Notes under the pieces: model-generated | Database searches by the model: none | Told to the model about the DNA's origin: nothing | What the model saw: the letters and a program-made list of their open reading frames with translations, nothing else | DNA from: Bacillota bacterium | GTDB lineage: Bacteria > Bacillota > Clostridia > Acetivibrionales > DTU013 | Direction of reading: 5' to 3' | Length of the DNA: 64,000 nt | NCBI GenBank assembly: GCA_023433505.1 | Contig: JAEZCO010000009.1 | Span: 81,378-145,377, forward strand | Translations under genes and position numbers: made by a program | In this document: piece by piece, positions 32,303 to 41,293 of the stretch | How positions within the stretch are numbered: the first letter of the stretch is position 1 | How the letters are laid out: the number at the start of each line of letters is the position of its first letter

Positions 32303-33991
32303 ATGTTAAAGAATTTTAAGCTTTCTGCACGTTTAGGGTTGGGCTTTGGCGTAGTGTTGGCCTTAATGATTATTATCATCGTCATCGTGTTTTTCAGCAT
32401 GAATTCAATCCAGGACAGGCTGGAGACCATTGTTAACGATAATGTTTACTAACTGGGCCTGTGCCAGGATATGTCGGAGTCCATCCATATAGTAGCACGG
32501 GTTATGAGGACGGTAATACTTCTGGATGATCAGGAAAGCAGGGCTACCGAATACAAGAAGATAGAAGAAGCAAGGCAGAATTACGACGCTGCATGGAAAG
32601 CACTGCAGGCGACAGCTGCAAGCGAGCAGGGGAAAGTATACCGCACCAATATAGAAAATGCCATGAATAAGGCGCGGCCGTTGAACGATAAGGTTATTGA
32701 ACAGGCAATGGCCAATAATCACACCGAGGCTGTCCGGATACTTATGGATGAAGCCGGACCCGCAACCCAGAGCTGGCAGGATACCCTGGCGGAAAATATG
32801 CAATTCCAGGAGGATAATAACAAAAAGGATGCGGAAGCTGCCAACAGCGCATATACATCCACCCTGGTGCTGATGTTTTCTCTTGCCGGCATATCCTTAC
32901 TGGCAGGGATTCTCATCGCCGTATTCCTGACCCGCAGCATAACCAAGCCCATTAACATTATTGTGGATGGCTTGAATGAAGGCGCTCAGCAGGTAGCCAC
33001 CGCATCGGAGCAGCTTTCGGCTTCAAGCCAGCAGCTTGCCGAGGGGAATGCGGAGCAGGCGTCCTCCATTGAGGAAACCTCCTCCACCCTGGAAGAGTCG
33101 GCGTCCATGGTGCAGCAGAATGCTGAAAACACCAAGCAGGCAGCCATGCTGGCCGGGCAGACCAAGGTCGTCGCAGATAAAGGGAATGTCGAAATGCAGG
33201 AAATGATGGCTTCCATGGGTGAAATCAAGAAATCCAGCGATCAAATCGCAAAAATTATCAAGGTCATCGATGAAATCGCTTTTCAAACCAATATACTGGC
33301 GCTTAATGCCGCGGTTGAAGCGGCAAGGGCCGGCGATGCGGGTATGGGCTTTGCCGTAGTTGCCGAGGAAGTGAGAAACCTTGCCCAGAGAAGCGCCCAG
33401 GCAGCCAAGGATACCGCTGCAATCATTGAAACCAATATCGAATTGTCGGAAAAAGGGGTCACGGTGGCCAAAAAGGTGGGAGATTCCCTTTCGGAGATTA
33501 CCGTACAGGCCAAGAAGGTAAATGAACTAATGGACGAAATTGCGGCTGCAAGCCAGGAACAGACACAGGGCATCGGACAAATCAACAAAGCCGTCATGCA
33601 AATGGAGAAGGTCACGCAAATGAGCGCTTCCAGTGCGGAGGAGTGCGCCTCCTCCTCTGAAGAATTAAGCGCTCAGGCTTTAAAATTAAGGGAGATCGTC
33701 CAGCAGTTGGTCAGCCTGGTGAACGGTCATGCGGATAAGGACATGCTCCTTCAGAACGCCGGCGGCGCCGGTTTTAGCAGCCGCTACCGTAATCCTGCCT
33801 TGCATCAGAGCGCAGCCACGCTTCAGCCGGGTGATCTGCACGGCGTAAAGGCTATTGATTCCCAGAATAAAAGAATGTCCTACATAGGCCATTCAAGCTA
33901 CGGCCCGGAGGCAAACAAAGCCGGAAAGAGAACCCATATAGTGAATCCGGAGGAAGTCATTCCGTTAGAGCAGGATAAAAAAGATTTTTAG
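32303..33991 (+). pseudogene. Methyl-accepting chemotaxis receptor with in-frame TAA at codon 50
   Basis: A frame from ATG 32303 (GAGGAGG upstream) encodes a first transmembrane helix (residues 10-35) and then meets TAA at 32450-32452 in the middle of the ligand-binding helix. The same frame continues to 33991 without other stops. It encodes a 4-helix-bundle sensor, a second transmembrane helix (SLAGISLLAGILIAVFL) and a full signalling domain, with the hairpin-tip consensus QTNILALNAAVEAARAG and EEVRNLAQRSA. One base substitution (AAA or CAA to TAA) explains the break. Restart at ATG 32471 would lack the first membrane helix. It could be a real loss, a read-through codon or a sequence error. 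It is the only receptor in the cluster. Confidence 0.8.
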
Positions 33992-34031
33992 GAGTTTTAA
34001 AAATATTTGCAGGTTTTGCGCTATACCGTCC

Positions 34032-34067
34032 TCTGCCGTTAACCAGAAAAGAAAGGCTAACGGCAGA
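34032..34067. other. 10-bp hairpin between receptor and cheR
   Basis: TCTGCCGTTA and TAACGGCAGA (34032-34041 with 34058-34067) form a perfect stem with a 16-base loop. Without a T run it may stabilise the upstream mRNA or set cheR translation; the cheR ribosome site begins 14 bases later. Confidence 0.45.
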
Positions 34068-34098
34068 AGGCACGGAAGCAAAGGAGTGGGGTTTTGGT

Positions 34099-34905
34099 TT
34101 GCAGTCCTTTACAGATAGGGAATTTGAAAAATACAGACGGCTGATCTATGAAAAGTCGGGCATTCATCTTAGCGACGTCAAAAAAGATATGCTGAAGGCC
34201 AAGCTGCATAAGCTGATGTCAAGGAACGGCATGGATTCCTATGACGAGTATTATAATGTTCTGGTAACCGACAGGGATAAGCGGCAGATGACCGAATTTA
34301 TCAATGAAATTACCATCAATAAAACTGACTTTTTCCGGGAGAATAACCATTTTGACTTTATAAGAAACAAAATCAATTACATTCTGGAGAAGAACCAGCG
34401 CATAACGAGAAACAGGGGGATAAGGGTGTGGAGCGCCGGCTGTTCCACGGGAGAGGAAGCCTGCACGCTTGCTTTCGTTTTGAAGGAATGTCTGCCGGAC
34501 AATATAACGATAAAAATCCTGGCAACGGATATCTGCAGCAAAGTACTGGTCATTGCAGCAAAGGGTATCTACCCTTCCAGGATTAAAAGCGAGATCGACA
34601 GTTATTATCTATCCAAGTACTTTGAAAGGTCCGACAATGATTTTAAAGTTGTTGACAGCATAAAGGAGCTGGTGACCTTCAGGCAGTTCAACCTGATGGA
34701 TGCTTTTCCTTTCAGCAATACCTTCGATCTGATTTTTTGCAGAAATGTCATGATTTATTTTGATGCAAAAGTGCAGCAAAGCCTTTTGGACAAGTTCTAC
34801 AATGTAACTGCTCCAGGGGGGCTGCTATTTTTGGGACATTCGGAAAGTCTCATCAATAAGAGGCACCGGTATCAATATATACAGCCTACGATTTATATTA
34901 AATAG
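34099..34905 (+). CDS. cheR: Chemotaxis protein methyltransferase CheR
   Basis: This 268-residue protein has the all-helical N-terminal domain (residues 1-70) and the SAM-dependent methyltransferase domain. VWSAGCSTGEEACTLAFVLKE forms the SAM loop, ILATDICSKVL carries the acidic residue after strand 2, and FDLIFCRNVMIYFD is the CheR-specific segment. It methylates receptor glutamates using S-adenosylmethionine. The start is a TTG at 34099 with AAGGAG about 12 bases before; no better start is available. It begins 107 bases after the receptor and is followed by cheD after 7 bases. Confidence 0.93.
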   Translation: MQSFTDREFEKYRRLIYEKSGIHLSDVKKDMLKAKLHKLMSRNGMDSYDEYYNVLVTDRDKRQMTEFINEITINKTDFFRENNHFDFIRNKINYILEKNQRITRNRGIRVWSAGCSTGEEACTLAFVLKECLPDNITIKILATDICSKVLVIAAKGIYPSRIKSEIDSYYLSKYFERSDNDFKVVDSIKELVTFRQFNLMDAFPFSNTFDLIFCRNVMIYFDAKVQQSLLDKFYNVTAPGGLLFLGHSESLINKRHRYQYIQPTIYIK

Positions 34906-34912
34906 GAGCATT

Positions 34913-35401
34913 ATGAACACAGAGGAGAAGTATTTCTTAAAGCCCGGATATATATTTGTAAGCGAACAGCCCTATTTGATCCATACGGTATTGGGCTCCT
35001 GCGTATCGGTATGTATTTGGGACATTGTGAAAAAAGTTGGCGGCATGAACCACTTTATATACGGCAGGGCGAGTCACGGAAATCACAATGCAAGGTACGG
35101 AGATGTGTCCATCCTATACCTTATTACTTATTTAATGCAAGAAATGGGCTGCCAGAGAATAAACATGAGGGCTCATATCGTCGGCGGAGGATATAACCGG
35201 GCGCTGGATTCGAAGATCGGAGACGAAAATGTTGCGGTAGCAGAGGAGCTTTTAAGCAAAAACAGCATTGAAGTAGTGACAAAGGATGTAGGCGGTGAAA
35301 CAGGACGAAAGGTCGTTTTTAACAATGCCACCGGGGAAGTCCTTGTGTATAAGGGAATAAATATCAGAAGAAGCGATTGGTATCCTACCGATGAAGAATA
35401 G
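34913..35401 (+). CDS. cheD: Chemoreceptor glutamine deamidase CheD
   Basis: This 162-residue protein has the CheD catalytic Cys in HTVLGSCVSVCIWD and the catalytic His in GGMNHFIYG. GGGYNRALDSKIGDENV in the middle and KDVGGETGRKVVFN near the end complete the family pattern. CheD converts receptor Gln to Glu and in Bacillus is drawn off by CheC; here only CheX-type phosphatases are seen. It starts 7 bases after cheR with AGGAG, and its end overlaps the cheB start by 11 bases. Confidence 0.93.
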   Translation: MNTEEKYFLKPGYIFVSEQPYLIHTVLGSCVSVCIWDIVKKVGGMNHFIYGRASHGNHNARYGDVSILYLITYLMQEMGCQRINMRAHIVGGGYNRALDSKIGDENVAVAEELLSKNSIEVVTKDVGGETGRKVVFNNATGEVLVYKGINIRRSDWYPTDEE

Positions 35402-36428
35402 AATAAAAGTACTGATTATCGATGATTCGGCTTTAGTCCGCAAAATCCTTACCCAGGAGCTGTCAAGAGACCCGGAAATCGAGGTGGTGGGCACCGCTCC
35501 CGACCCATTTATCGGAAGAGACAGGATTCTGCAGCTTAAGCCTGACGTCCTCATCCTGGATATCGAAATGCCAAAAATGGACGGCATTACGTTTTTAGAA
35601 AGGCTGATGAAACATTACCCTATGCCGGTAATTATCGTAAGCTCCCTGGCACAGGAGGGCTGCCAGATAGCATTGAAGGCGTTGGAGCTGGGAGCCCTGG
35701 AGGTGATGGGCAAACCGGGATCGTCCTATACGGTCAAGGATATGAGTGAACAGCTCATCGATAAAATCAAGGCGGTATCCATTGTGAAACAATTTAAGGC
35801 GCCGGTTGACAGAAAAGACGCGGGTACAACGCCGATTACCGGTAAGGCAATGCTTAAAACGACGCAGAAGATCATCGCCATAGGTGCGTCCACCGGAGGT
35901 ACGGAGGCCATTAAAGAGATACTTGTCAAACTGCCGCCGGACATGCCGCCCATCCTGGTGGTCCAGCATATGCCCCAATATTTTACCCGGTCCTTTGCCG
36001 ACCGGCTGGACAGCCTGTGCAGGCTGAAGGTCAAGGAGGCGGAAGACGGGGAACTGCTGGCCCCGGGCAAGGTGTTGATCGCAAAAGGCAACAAGCACAT
36101 GGTTTTGAAAAGAAGCGGCGCAAGCTATTATGTAGAAATAAAGGACGGCGAAATGCTTTATCACCAGAGACCCTCCGTGGAGGTGTTGTTCAGCTCTGTG
36201 GCAAGGTATGCCGGACCCAATGCGGTAGGGATAATACTGACGGGCATGGGACGAGACGGGGCGGAGGGACTGCTGAAAATGAAAAATGAGGGGGCCTACA
36301 CAATCGCACAGGATGAAAAAAGCTGCGTCGTTTACGGTATGCCCAAGGAAGCGGTCTCAGCAGGAGCAGTAATGCGGGTGGTTTCCCTTGAGAAGATTCC
36401 TCAAGTCTTGTTGGAAGTGCTGGAATGA
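35391..36428 (+). CDS. cheB: Chemotaxis methylesterase CheB
   Basis: This 345-residue protein has a receiver domain (Asp in LILDIEMPKMDG near residue 56) and a C-terminal methylesterase with the Ser-His-Asp triad: Ser in AIGASTGGTEAI, His in VVQHMPQYFT and Asp in TGMGRDGAEG. CheB removes methyl groups from receptors and can deamidate them. The start lies inside the cheD 3' end, so the two are translationally coupled. It is the last gene of the cluster; no flagellar or pilus gene follows. The region 36429-36998 after it holds leader elements of the next gene. Confidence 0.95.
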   Translation: MKNRIKVLIIDDSALVRKILTQELSRDPEIEVVGTAPDPFIGRDRILQLKPDVLILDIEMPKMDGITFLERLMKHYPMPVIIVSSLAQEGCQIALKALELGALEVMGKPGSSYTVKDMSEQLIDKIKAVSIVKQFKAPVDRKDAGTTPITGKAMLKTTQKIIAIGASTGGTEAIKEILVKLPPDMPPILVVQHMPQYFTRSFADRLDSLCRLKVKEAEDGELLAPGKVLIAKGNKHMVLKRSGASYYVEIKDGEMLYHQRPSVEVLFSSVARYAGPNAVGIILTGMGRDGAEGLLKMKNEGAYTIAQDEKSCVVYGMPKEAVSAGAVMRVVSLEKIPQVLLEVLE

Positions 36429-36638
36429 ACAGACCCTCTCTTTATACCCAGGGTTATGAAATCCGGGAATGCAGCTGAATTTTCCTTTCACTTGGGCGGA
36501 GAAAGTATTTTTATAATCAAATGGTATATTTCCAATCATCAGAAATCGCTGTAAAATAGAGCTGAGTTTATTTCATTAGAGGGAGTAAGGTATGACACCT
36601 GTTAATTGCTGATATTGGTTTAGAAAAAATTAATATTT

Positions 36639-36700
36639 ATCCCACAAGGAATATGCTTGCCTCGTTTGAGGCAGGTTTGCCGTTGCGCTCTTCGTGGGAT
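36639..36700. other. Structured 62-base hairpin region of unknown role
   Basis: An outer stem ATCCCAC/GTGGGAT (36639-36645 with 36694-36700) encloses an inner perfect stem TGCCTC/GAGGCA with loop GTTT (36658-36673). It lies in the 570-base gap between cheB and the ABC-F gene. It does not match a riboswitch class I know. Confidence 0.4.
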
Positions 36701-36937
36701 GAGCAATTGAAAGGTAGCTTGCTTCACTAAAAGATATTCGCTCAAATTTCCCCACTGGTTATTTATTTAAAAGTAGATTGCCAACTGCGATCCTGGCAAT
36801 GACATGCAGGTAAGTATTTGCATTCCGAAGAGCCTTGACGACGTGGGAATCTCAAGGGTGGGAAAAATTGAGACAGTAAGGAATTAAACGGATCTTATAC
36901 AGGTTCATTGTTTATACTTGAATATTATTTACTATTT

Positions 36938-36974
36938 AGGCTGTAAGAAGAAGCTTTCTTTTTACAGCCTTTTT
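36938..36974 (+). terminator. Terminator hairpin in the leader of the ABC-F gene
   Basis: AGGCTGTAA and TTACAGCCT (36938-36946 with 36962-36970) form a perfect stem, followed by TTTTT. It ends only 25 bases before the ABC-F start codon, a position typical of attenuators controlling antibiotic-resistance ABC-F genes. It might instead end transcription from upstream. Confidence 0.8.
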
Positions 36975-36998
36975 GCATGTTGAAAATGAGGGATGATG

Positions 36999-38921
36999 AT
37001 GATTGAATTGACAATGTACAATGCCAAAAAGCATTTTGGCGACAACCAGATTCTGGACAATGCGGGCTTTACGGTCTATGAAGGTGAAAAGGCCGGCATC
37101 GTCGGGGTCAATGGAAGCGGCAAGAGTACGATTTTGAAATTGCTGGCCGGAATTGAGCAGATGGATGTGGATTACCGGAAAATCTGCGAGGGCAAGAGCC
37201 GTATTACCATTACCAAAGATGCCTCCAGAGCCTATCTGGACCAGATTCCGAGTTATCCGGAAGGCTTCAGGGTAAAGGATATTCTGGATTTGGCATTTGA
37301 GGAGGTATTCCGTTTGGAGGAACAATTGAGGGTTCTGGAGGCGGATATGGGGAACTTGCAAGGGCTGCGCCTGGATACGGCGCTGAAGCAATACAGCCAG
37401 CTTCAACAAAGCTTTGAGGTCAAGGGGGGATATGACAGGGAAGAAAAATTAAGCAAGGTGTGTACAGGTTTAAAATTTGATGAAACCTTTCTGCAAAAAG
37501 ACTTCGGTATCCTTAGCGGAGGCTAAAAAACGACGGTCATCCTTGGTAAGATTCTGCTGGAGAGCCCTGATATTTTGCTTCTGGATGAACCCACGAACCA
37601 CCTGGATATGGAGTCGGTGGAATGGCTCGAAAACTATCTAAAAAGCTACAGGGGCATTGTTATTATCGTATCCCATGACCGGTATTTTCTGGACAATGTG
37701 GTGACAAAAATCATAGAGGTTGAGGACAAGGCCTGTGAAACCTATGACGTAAATTATTCCGGTTATGTCCGGCAAAAAGAAGAAGATATGCTTTTGCAGT
37801 TTGAAAATTACAAAGAGCAGAAAAAAAAGATCCATTCCATGGAAGGCGCCATAAAGGATCTAAGGGACTGGGCCCTCAAAGCGGACAACAATAAGTTTTT
37901 CAGAAGAGCCGTCAGTATGCAAAAAAAGCTGGACAAAATGGAAAAAATCCATAAGCCGGCTTTTGAAAGGCAGAGCATCCGGATAAATTTCAAGGCTGCC
38001 GACCGTTCAGGCCATGACATTATCAAGGTAAAGGGATTATCAAAAAGCTTTGAAAACAGAGTGATTTTAGAGGATGCGGATTTATACGTCACTTTAGGCG
38101 AAAGAGTGGCGCTGATTGGCCCCAATGGCAGCGGTAAAACTACGTTTTTAAAAATACTGTTGGGTGAAGTGAATCCGGATAGCGGTAACGCAGCACTGGG
38201 GGCTAATGCAAAAGTTGCCTATCTGCCTCAACACATAACCTTTAATAATGAGGCGGATACAGTAATCGAGTGCTTCAGGGAAGACAGAAATATATTGGAG
38301 GGCAAAGCCCGGGAGTACCTCGCCAGGTTTATGTTTTTCGGCAAAGCCCCCTTTAAGAAGGTGAAGCAATTGTCGGGAGGAGAGAAGGTAAGACTCAAGC
38401 TGAGCATGCTGCTATATGATGAAGTGAATCTGTTGATATTGGATGAACCCACCAACCATCTTGACATTGATTCCATTGAGGTGCTGGAAGAGGCATTGGA
38501 AGACTTTGAGGGCACAATCCTGTTCATCTCCCATGACAGGTTCTTTATCAACAAGGTCTGCAGCCGGGTGGTTGCCATTGAAGGCAGCAAATTTGCAAGC
38601 TATCCCGGCAACTATGATGATTACAGGAACAAGAAAGATGAAATGAGTGTGCTAACACCGCAGCCGCCGAAAATTAAAAAGAAGGAGAATGCTAAAACTG
38701 AGGAATGCAATGAAAATAAAAAAAGCGATATGGACTTAGGCGCGTTGGAGATTAGGATAAAGGCCCTGGAGGATGAGGTGAATGAAATCGAAGTAAGAAT
38801 GTCAGTGCCGGGGATAAATTATGCTGAATTGAACAGGCTCTATTGTATAAAAGAAGAGCTCGGCAGGAAGCTGGACGACATGACAGCGGCATGGCTGCGG
38901 GGAGAAAGTTTAAGAATCTAG
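36999..38921 (+). pseudogene. ABC-F family ATPase with in-frame TAA in the first LSGGE signature
   Basis: A single frame encodes two ABC cassettes. The first has Walker A GVNGSGKST and reaches LSGG at 37512-37523, where TAA (37524-37526) stands for the expected Glu. The frame then continues KTTVILGKILLES, Walker B ILLLDEPTNHLD, the linker helices, and a second complete cassette (GPNGSGKTT, LSGGEKVRLKLS, LLILDEPTNHLD). A charged coiled-coil tail ends it. ABC-F proteins act on the ribosome, in antibiotic protection or rescue of stalled translation. A GAA-to-TAA change fits exactly. Translation could restart downstream, but the product would lack one ATP site. The start is set at 36999, 6 bases after GAGGG. 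Loss of function or a sequence error are both possible. Confidence 0.82.
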
Positions 38922-39024
38922 GGTTGGAAGCTGTTCTAATTTTAAATTCTAAATTTACGGTGCCAAGCACTAACCGGGCATTTCTGATCAAAGGTGGGCG
39001 GCATTATAAACTCTAAATTTACTA

Positions 39025-39142
39025 TGTCATCCTGAGCGCCAGCAATATAACAGCAACTAGTGAGGAATTGCTAATGACGTTTTTGCTGTGGTACCAGCGA
39101 AGGAACTTTTCTAAAAGGATTCTTCGCTCGCTCAGAATGACA
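39025..39142. repeat. MITE-like palindromic repeat
   Basis: This 118-bp element is bounded by TGTCATCCTGAGCG and CGCTCAGAATGACA, inverted with one mismatch in 14. The inside contains GCGAAGGAAC...GGATTCTTCGCT, which also pairs. Repeats with these ends are dispersed in many bacterial genomes. No coding potential is seen. The adjoining 38922-39024 holds only AT-rich sequence with a GGTGCCAAGCAC motif. Confidence 0.7.
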
Positions 39143-39196
39143 TGTTTAATGTTGACAGAATACCAGTGCCTACATTTTCCCAGGAAAAAGTCACCC

Positions 39197-40156
39197 CTAC
39201 TTATTCACAACGTTTACAGGGCTGCCCGCAAGAAAAGCTTCAATATTATCAACGGCAATGTCCATCAGTCTGGCTCTGGCTTCTTTGGTAGCCCAGGAAA
39301 TATGGGGAGTAATCAAGCAGTTCTTTGCTTTCAGCAATGGATTTTCCGCTTTGGGAGGTTCTACCGAGAGGACATCCAGGCCTGCGCCGGCGATGATCCC
39401 CTCGTTCAATGCCTCGGCAAGGTCTTCCTCAATAATCAGCGGTCCCCTGGAGGTGTTGACGAGGAGGGCTGTTTTTTTCATCCTGCTCAGGCTGTTTTTG
39501 TTGATGATTCCTTTGGTCTCAGCAAAAAGAGGGCAGTGCAGGCTTATGATATCCGATTGGGCCAGAAGCTCGTCAAGCTCCGCCCATTTGAAATCCTTCC
39601 TGCCGGACTGATCGCTCCGGAAGCTGTCATAACCCAGGACCTTCAATCCGAAGGCTTGCGCAATGTCTGCAACGGATTGGCCGATCCGTCCGAACCCTAG
39701 GATGCCCATGGTCTTACCTTCAAGCTCCGTCAGCGGGTATTTCCAGAAGCAGAAGTCTCTGCTGTTTGTCCATTCTCCGTTATGCACCGCCTCACTGTGA
39801 TGCTGCACATGCTGTGTCATTTCCAGAATAAGCGCGAAGGTCATCTGGGCTACGGACTTTGTACCGTAGGTAGGTATGTTGGTTACAATGATGTTCCGCT
39901 TTTTGGCAGCGTCCACGTCTACTACATTATAGCCCGTTGCCAGCACTCCTATATATTTAAGGCCATCCAATTGAGAAAGCTCAGCTTCTCCCAGTGGTGT
40001 CTTGTTTGTGAAGATAACTTCCGCGCCCTTTGCCCGTTCAACCGTCTGATGGAAGGGGGTGTGGTCAAAAACAGTAACCTCTCCCAGCGGATGGAGCCTA
40101 TCCCAGCTCAAGTCCCCCGGATTTAACGTATATCCGTCAAGTACGACAATTTTCAT
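39197..40156 (-). CDS. D-isomer specific 2-hydroxyacid dehydrogenase
   Basis: This 319-residue protein is an NAD(P)-dependent D-2-hydroxyacid dehydrogenase. The nucleotide-binding loop is GILGFGRIGQSVADIA, and the catalytic Arg, Glu and His are in NTSRGPLI, VLSVEPPK and TPHISWAT. The closest pattern is glycerate/hydroxypyruvate reductase-like (GYNVVDVDAAKKRNI). It follows the sugar-phosphate isomerase-like gene by 50 bases on the same strand, with a divergent AraC regulator upstream, so the pair probably handles one carbon source. The AGGAG-type site (AAAGGAG) is 8 bases before the ATG. Confidence 0.9.
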   Translation of the reverse strand: MKIVVLDGYTLNPGDLSWDRLHPLGEVTVFDHTPFHQTVERAKGAEVIFTNKTPLGEAELSQLDGLKYIGVLATGYNVVDVDAAKKRNIIVTNIPTYGTKSVAQMTFALILEMTQHVQHHSEAVHNGEWTNSRDFCFWKYPLTELEGKTMGILGFGRIGQSVADIAQAFGLKVLGYDSFRSDQSGRKDFKWAELDELLAQSDIISLHCPLFAETKGIINKNSLSRMKKTALLVNTSRGPLIIEEDLAEALNEGIIAGAGLDVLSVEPPKAENPLLKAKNCLITPHISWATKEARARLMDIAVDNIEAFLAGSPVNVVNK

Positions 40157-40206
40157 ATCCTTTGCTCCTTTGATGCTTATTTTAATACGATTTGGGTATT
40201 TTCATT

Positions 40207-41118
40207 CTAAAGCTGTGCCCAGGCTATATTTAAAGTCCTTTTGGCATTAGCGACCACAACCTCCGGGTCTTCATCGCCAAAGGGCTTTACCTCGAAGCTG
40301 ACGATGGGAGGATTCTTCTCATTGATAAAACCGATGTCCTTAAGGACTTTAAGGAATTCCACCAGCTGCTCCACATCATTTTCTCCATTTGGGAATCCGA
40401 ATCTCGGATGGGAATCCCCATATCCCGGCATACCTGGACCTTTAACTACACAGTTGCCTATATGAGCATGTACCAGATATTCCTTGATAGGAAGGATAGC
40501 TTCTTCGACTTTTTCTCCGATCAGGGGGATATGGCTTAAATCTGCCATGAGTCCGAAGTTGTCATAATCCTTCCGGATATCCTTTGCATATCTTGCGGCA
40601 AGGCTTGCAGGTCCTATGAGGCTCTTCTTGTCAACAGCATAGTCGAATATTTCATGGACGATCCTTAAGCCGCCCTTTGATTTTGTATATTCACACAGTT
40701 CCCTGGTTGATTTGATAAGGGCCGTATAGGCTTCTTCCTTTCTGGTTTCTTCGTATTTGCCGCTCAGGAATGCGAAGCCCACGGCACCCATTTCATAAGC
40801 CTCGTCGATTCCTTCTTTCAAAGTGGCTAATGCTTTTAATCTGCCTTCCTCATTTGTATCGTTGATGTTCAAGCCTGTAGTAAGAAGCCTTGGCTGTGCC
40901 CCGTAGGCTACTGTCATGTGGGACGAGGCCAAAATCTGTTTTGCCTGTTTTCTTACTTCAGGATCTTTGATCCAGGATATCTCTATGGCACTAAAGTAAT
41001 CATCGGCAGCGATCTTTTTGATTGTCTCCAGAACAGGTCCTTCACCTTTCATGGTTTGGGGGTAGGCCATAAAGTGTATGATGCCCGGTTTAAAATATTT
41101 GTACATGGATTCATTCAT
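40207..41118 (-). CDS. Sugar phosphate isomerase/epimerase family TIM-barrel protein
   Basis: This 303-residue protein belongs to the xylose isomerase-like TIM barrels (AP endonuclease 2 family). Features include IKKIAADDYFSAIEISWI near the N-terminus and the metal-binding stretch RIVHEIFDYAVDKKSLIG. DNFGLMADLSHIPLIGE follows, then LVHAHIGNCVVKGPGMPGYGDSHP with its His and Asp, and a final Glu in PIVSFEVKPFGDE. The substrate is likely a keto-sugar or sugar phosphate and cannot be named. It is the first gene after the divergent AraC regulator and precedes the dehydrogenase. GGGAGG is 7 bases before the ATG. Confidence 0.87.
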   Translation of the reverse strand: MNESMYKYFKPGIIHFMAYPQTMKGEGPVLETIKKIAADDYFSAIEISWIKDPEVRKQAKQILASSHMTVAYGAQPRLLTTGLNINDTNEEGRLKALATLKEGIDEAYEMGAVGFAFLSGKYEETRKEEAYTALIKSTRELCEYTKSKGGLRIVHEIFDYAVDKKSLIGPASLAARYAKDIRKDYDNFGLMADLSHIPLIGEKVEEAILPIKEYLVHAHIGNCVVKGPGMPGYGDSHPRFGFPNGENDVEQLVEFLKVLKDIGFINEKNPPIVSFEVKPFGDEDPEVVVANAKRTLNIAWAQL

Positions 41119-41293
41119 GATTGAAACCTCCCGGCGAATTTATGCTTCATATATCATTGTATCCGATAAGAGCTTTTTTTCTTCTGTTGTAGTGATTCCA
41201 GTTTTATGCTACAGTGATATTGATCTATAAAATTTATTTGTGACAGCCGGTAAAATAAATACCGCCAAAGAAAACGGAGGGAGGGGAGCCGTC

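Noticed and set aside
32450..37526. Reassignment or recoding of TAA as a sense codon.
   Set aside because: TAA ends many intact genes in this window (for example mazG, rqcP, chbP region genes), and no recoding signal is seen near either in-frame TAA.
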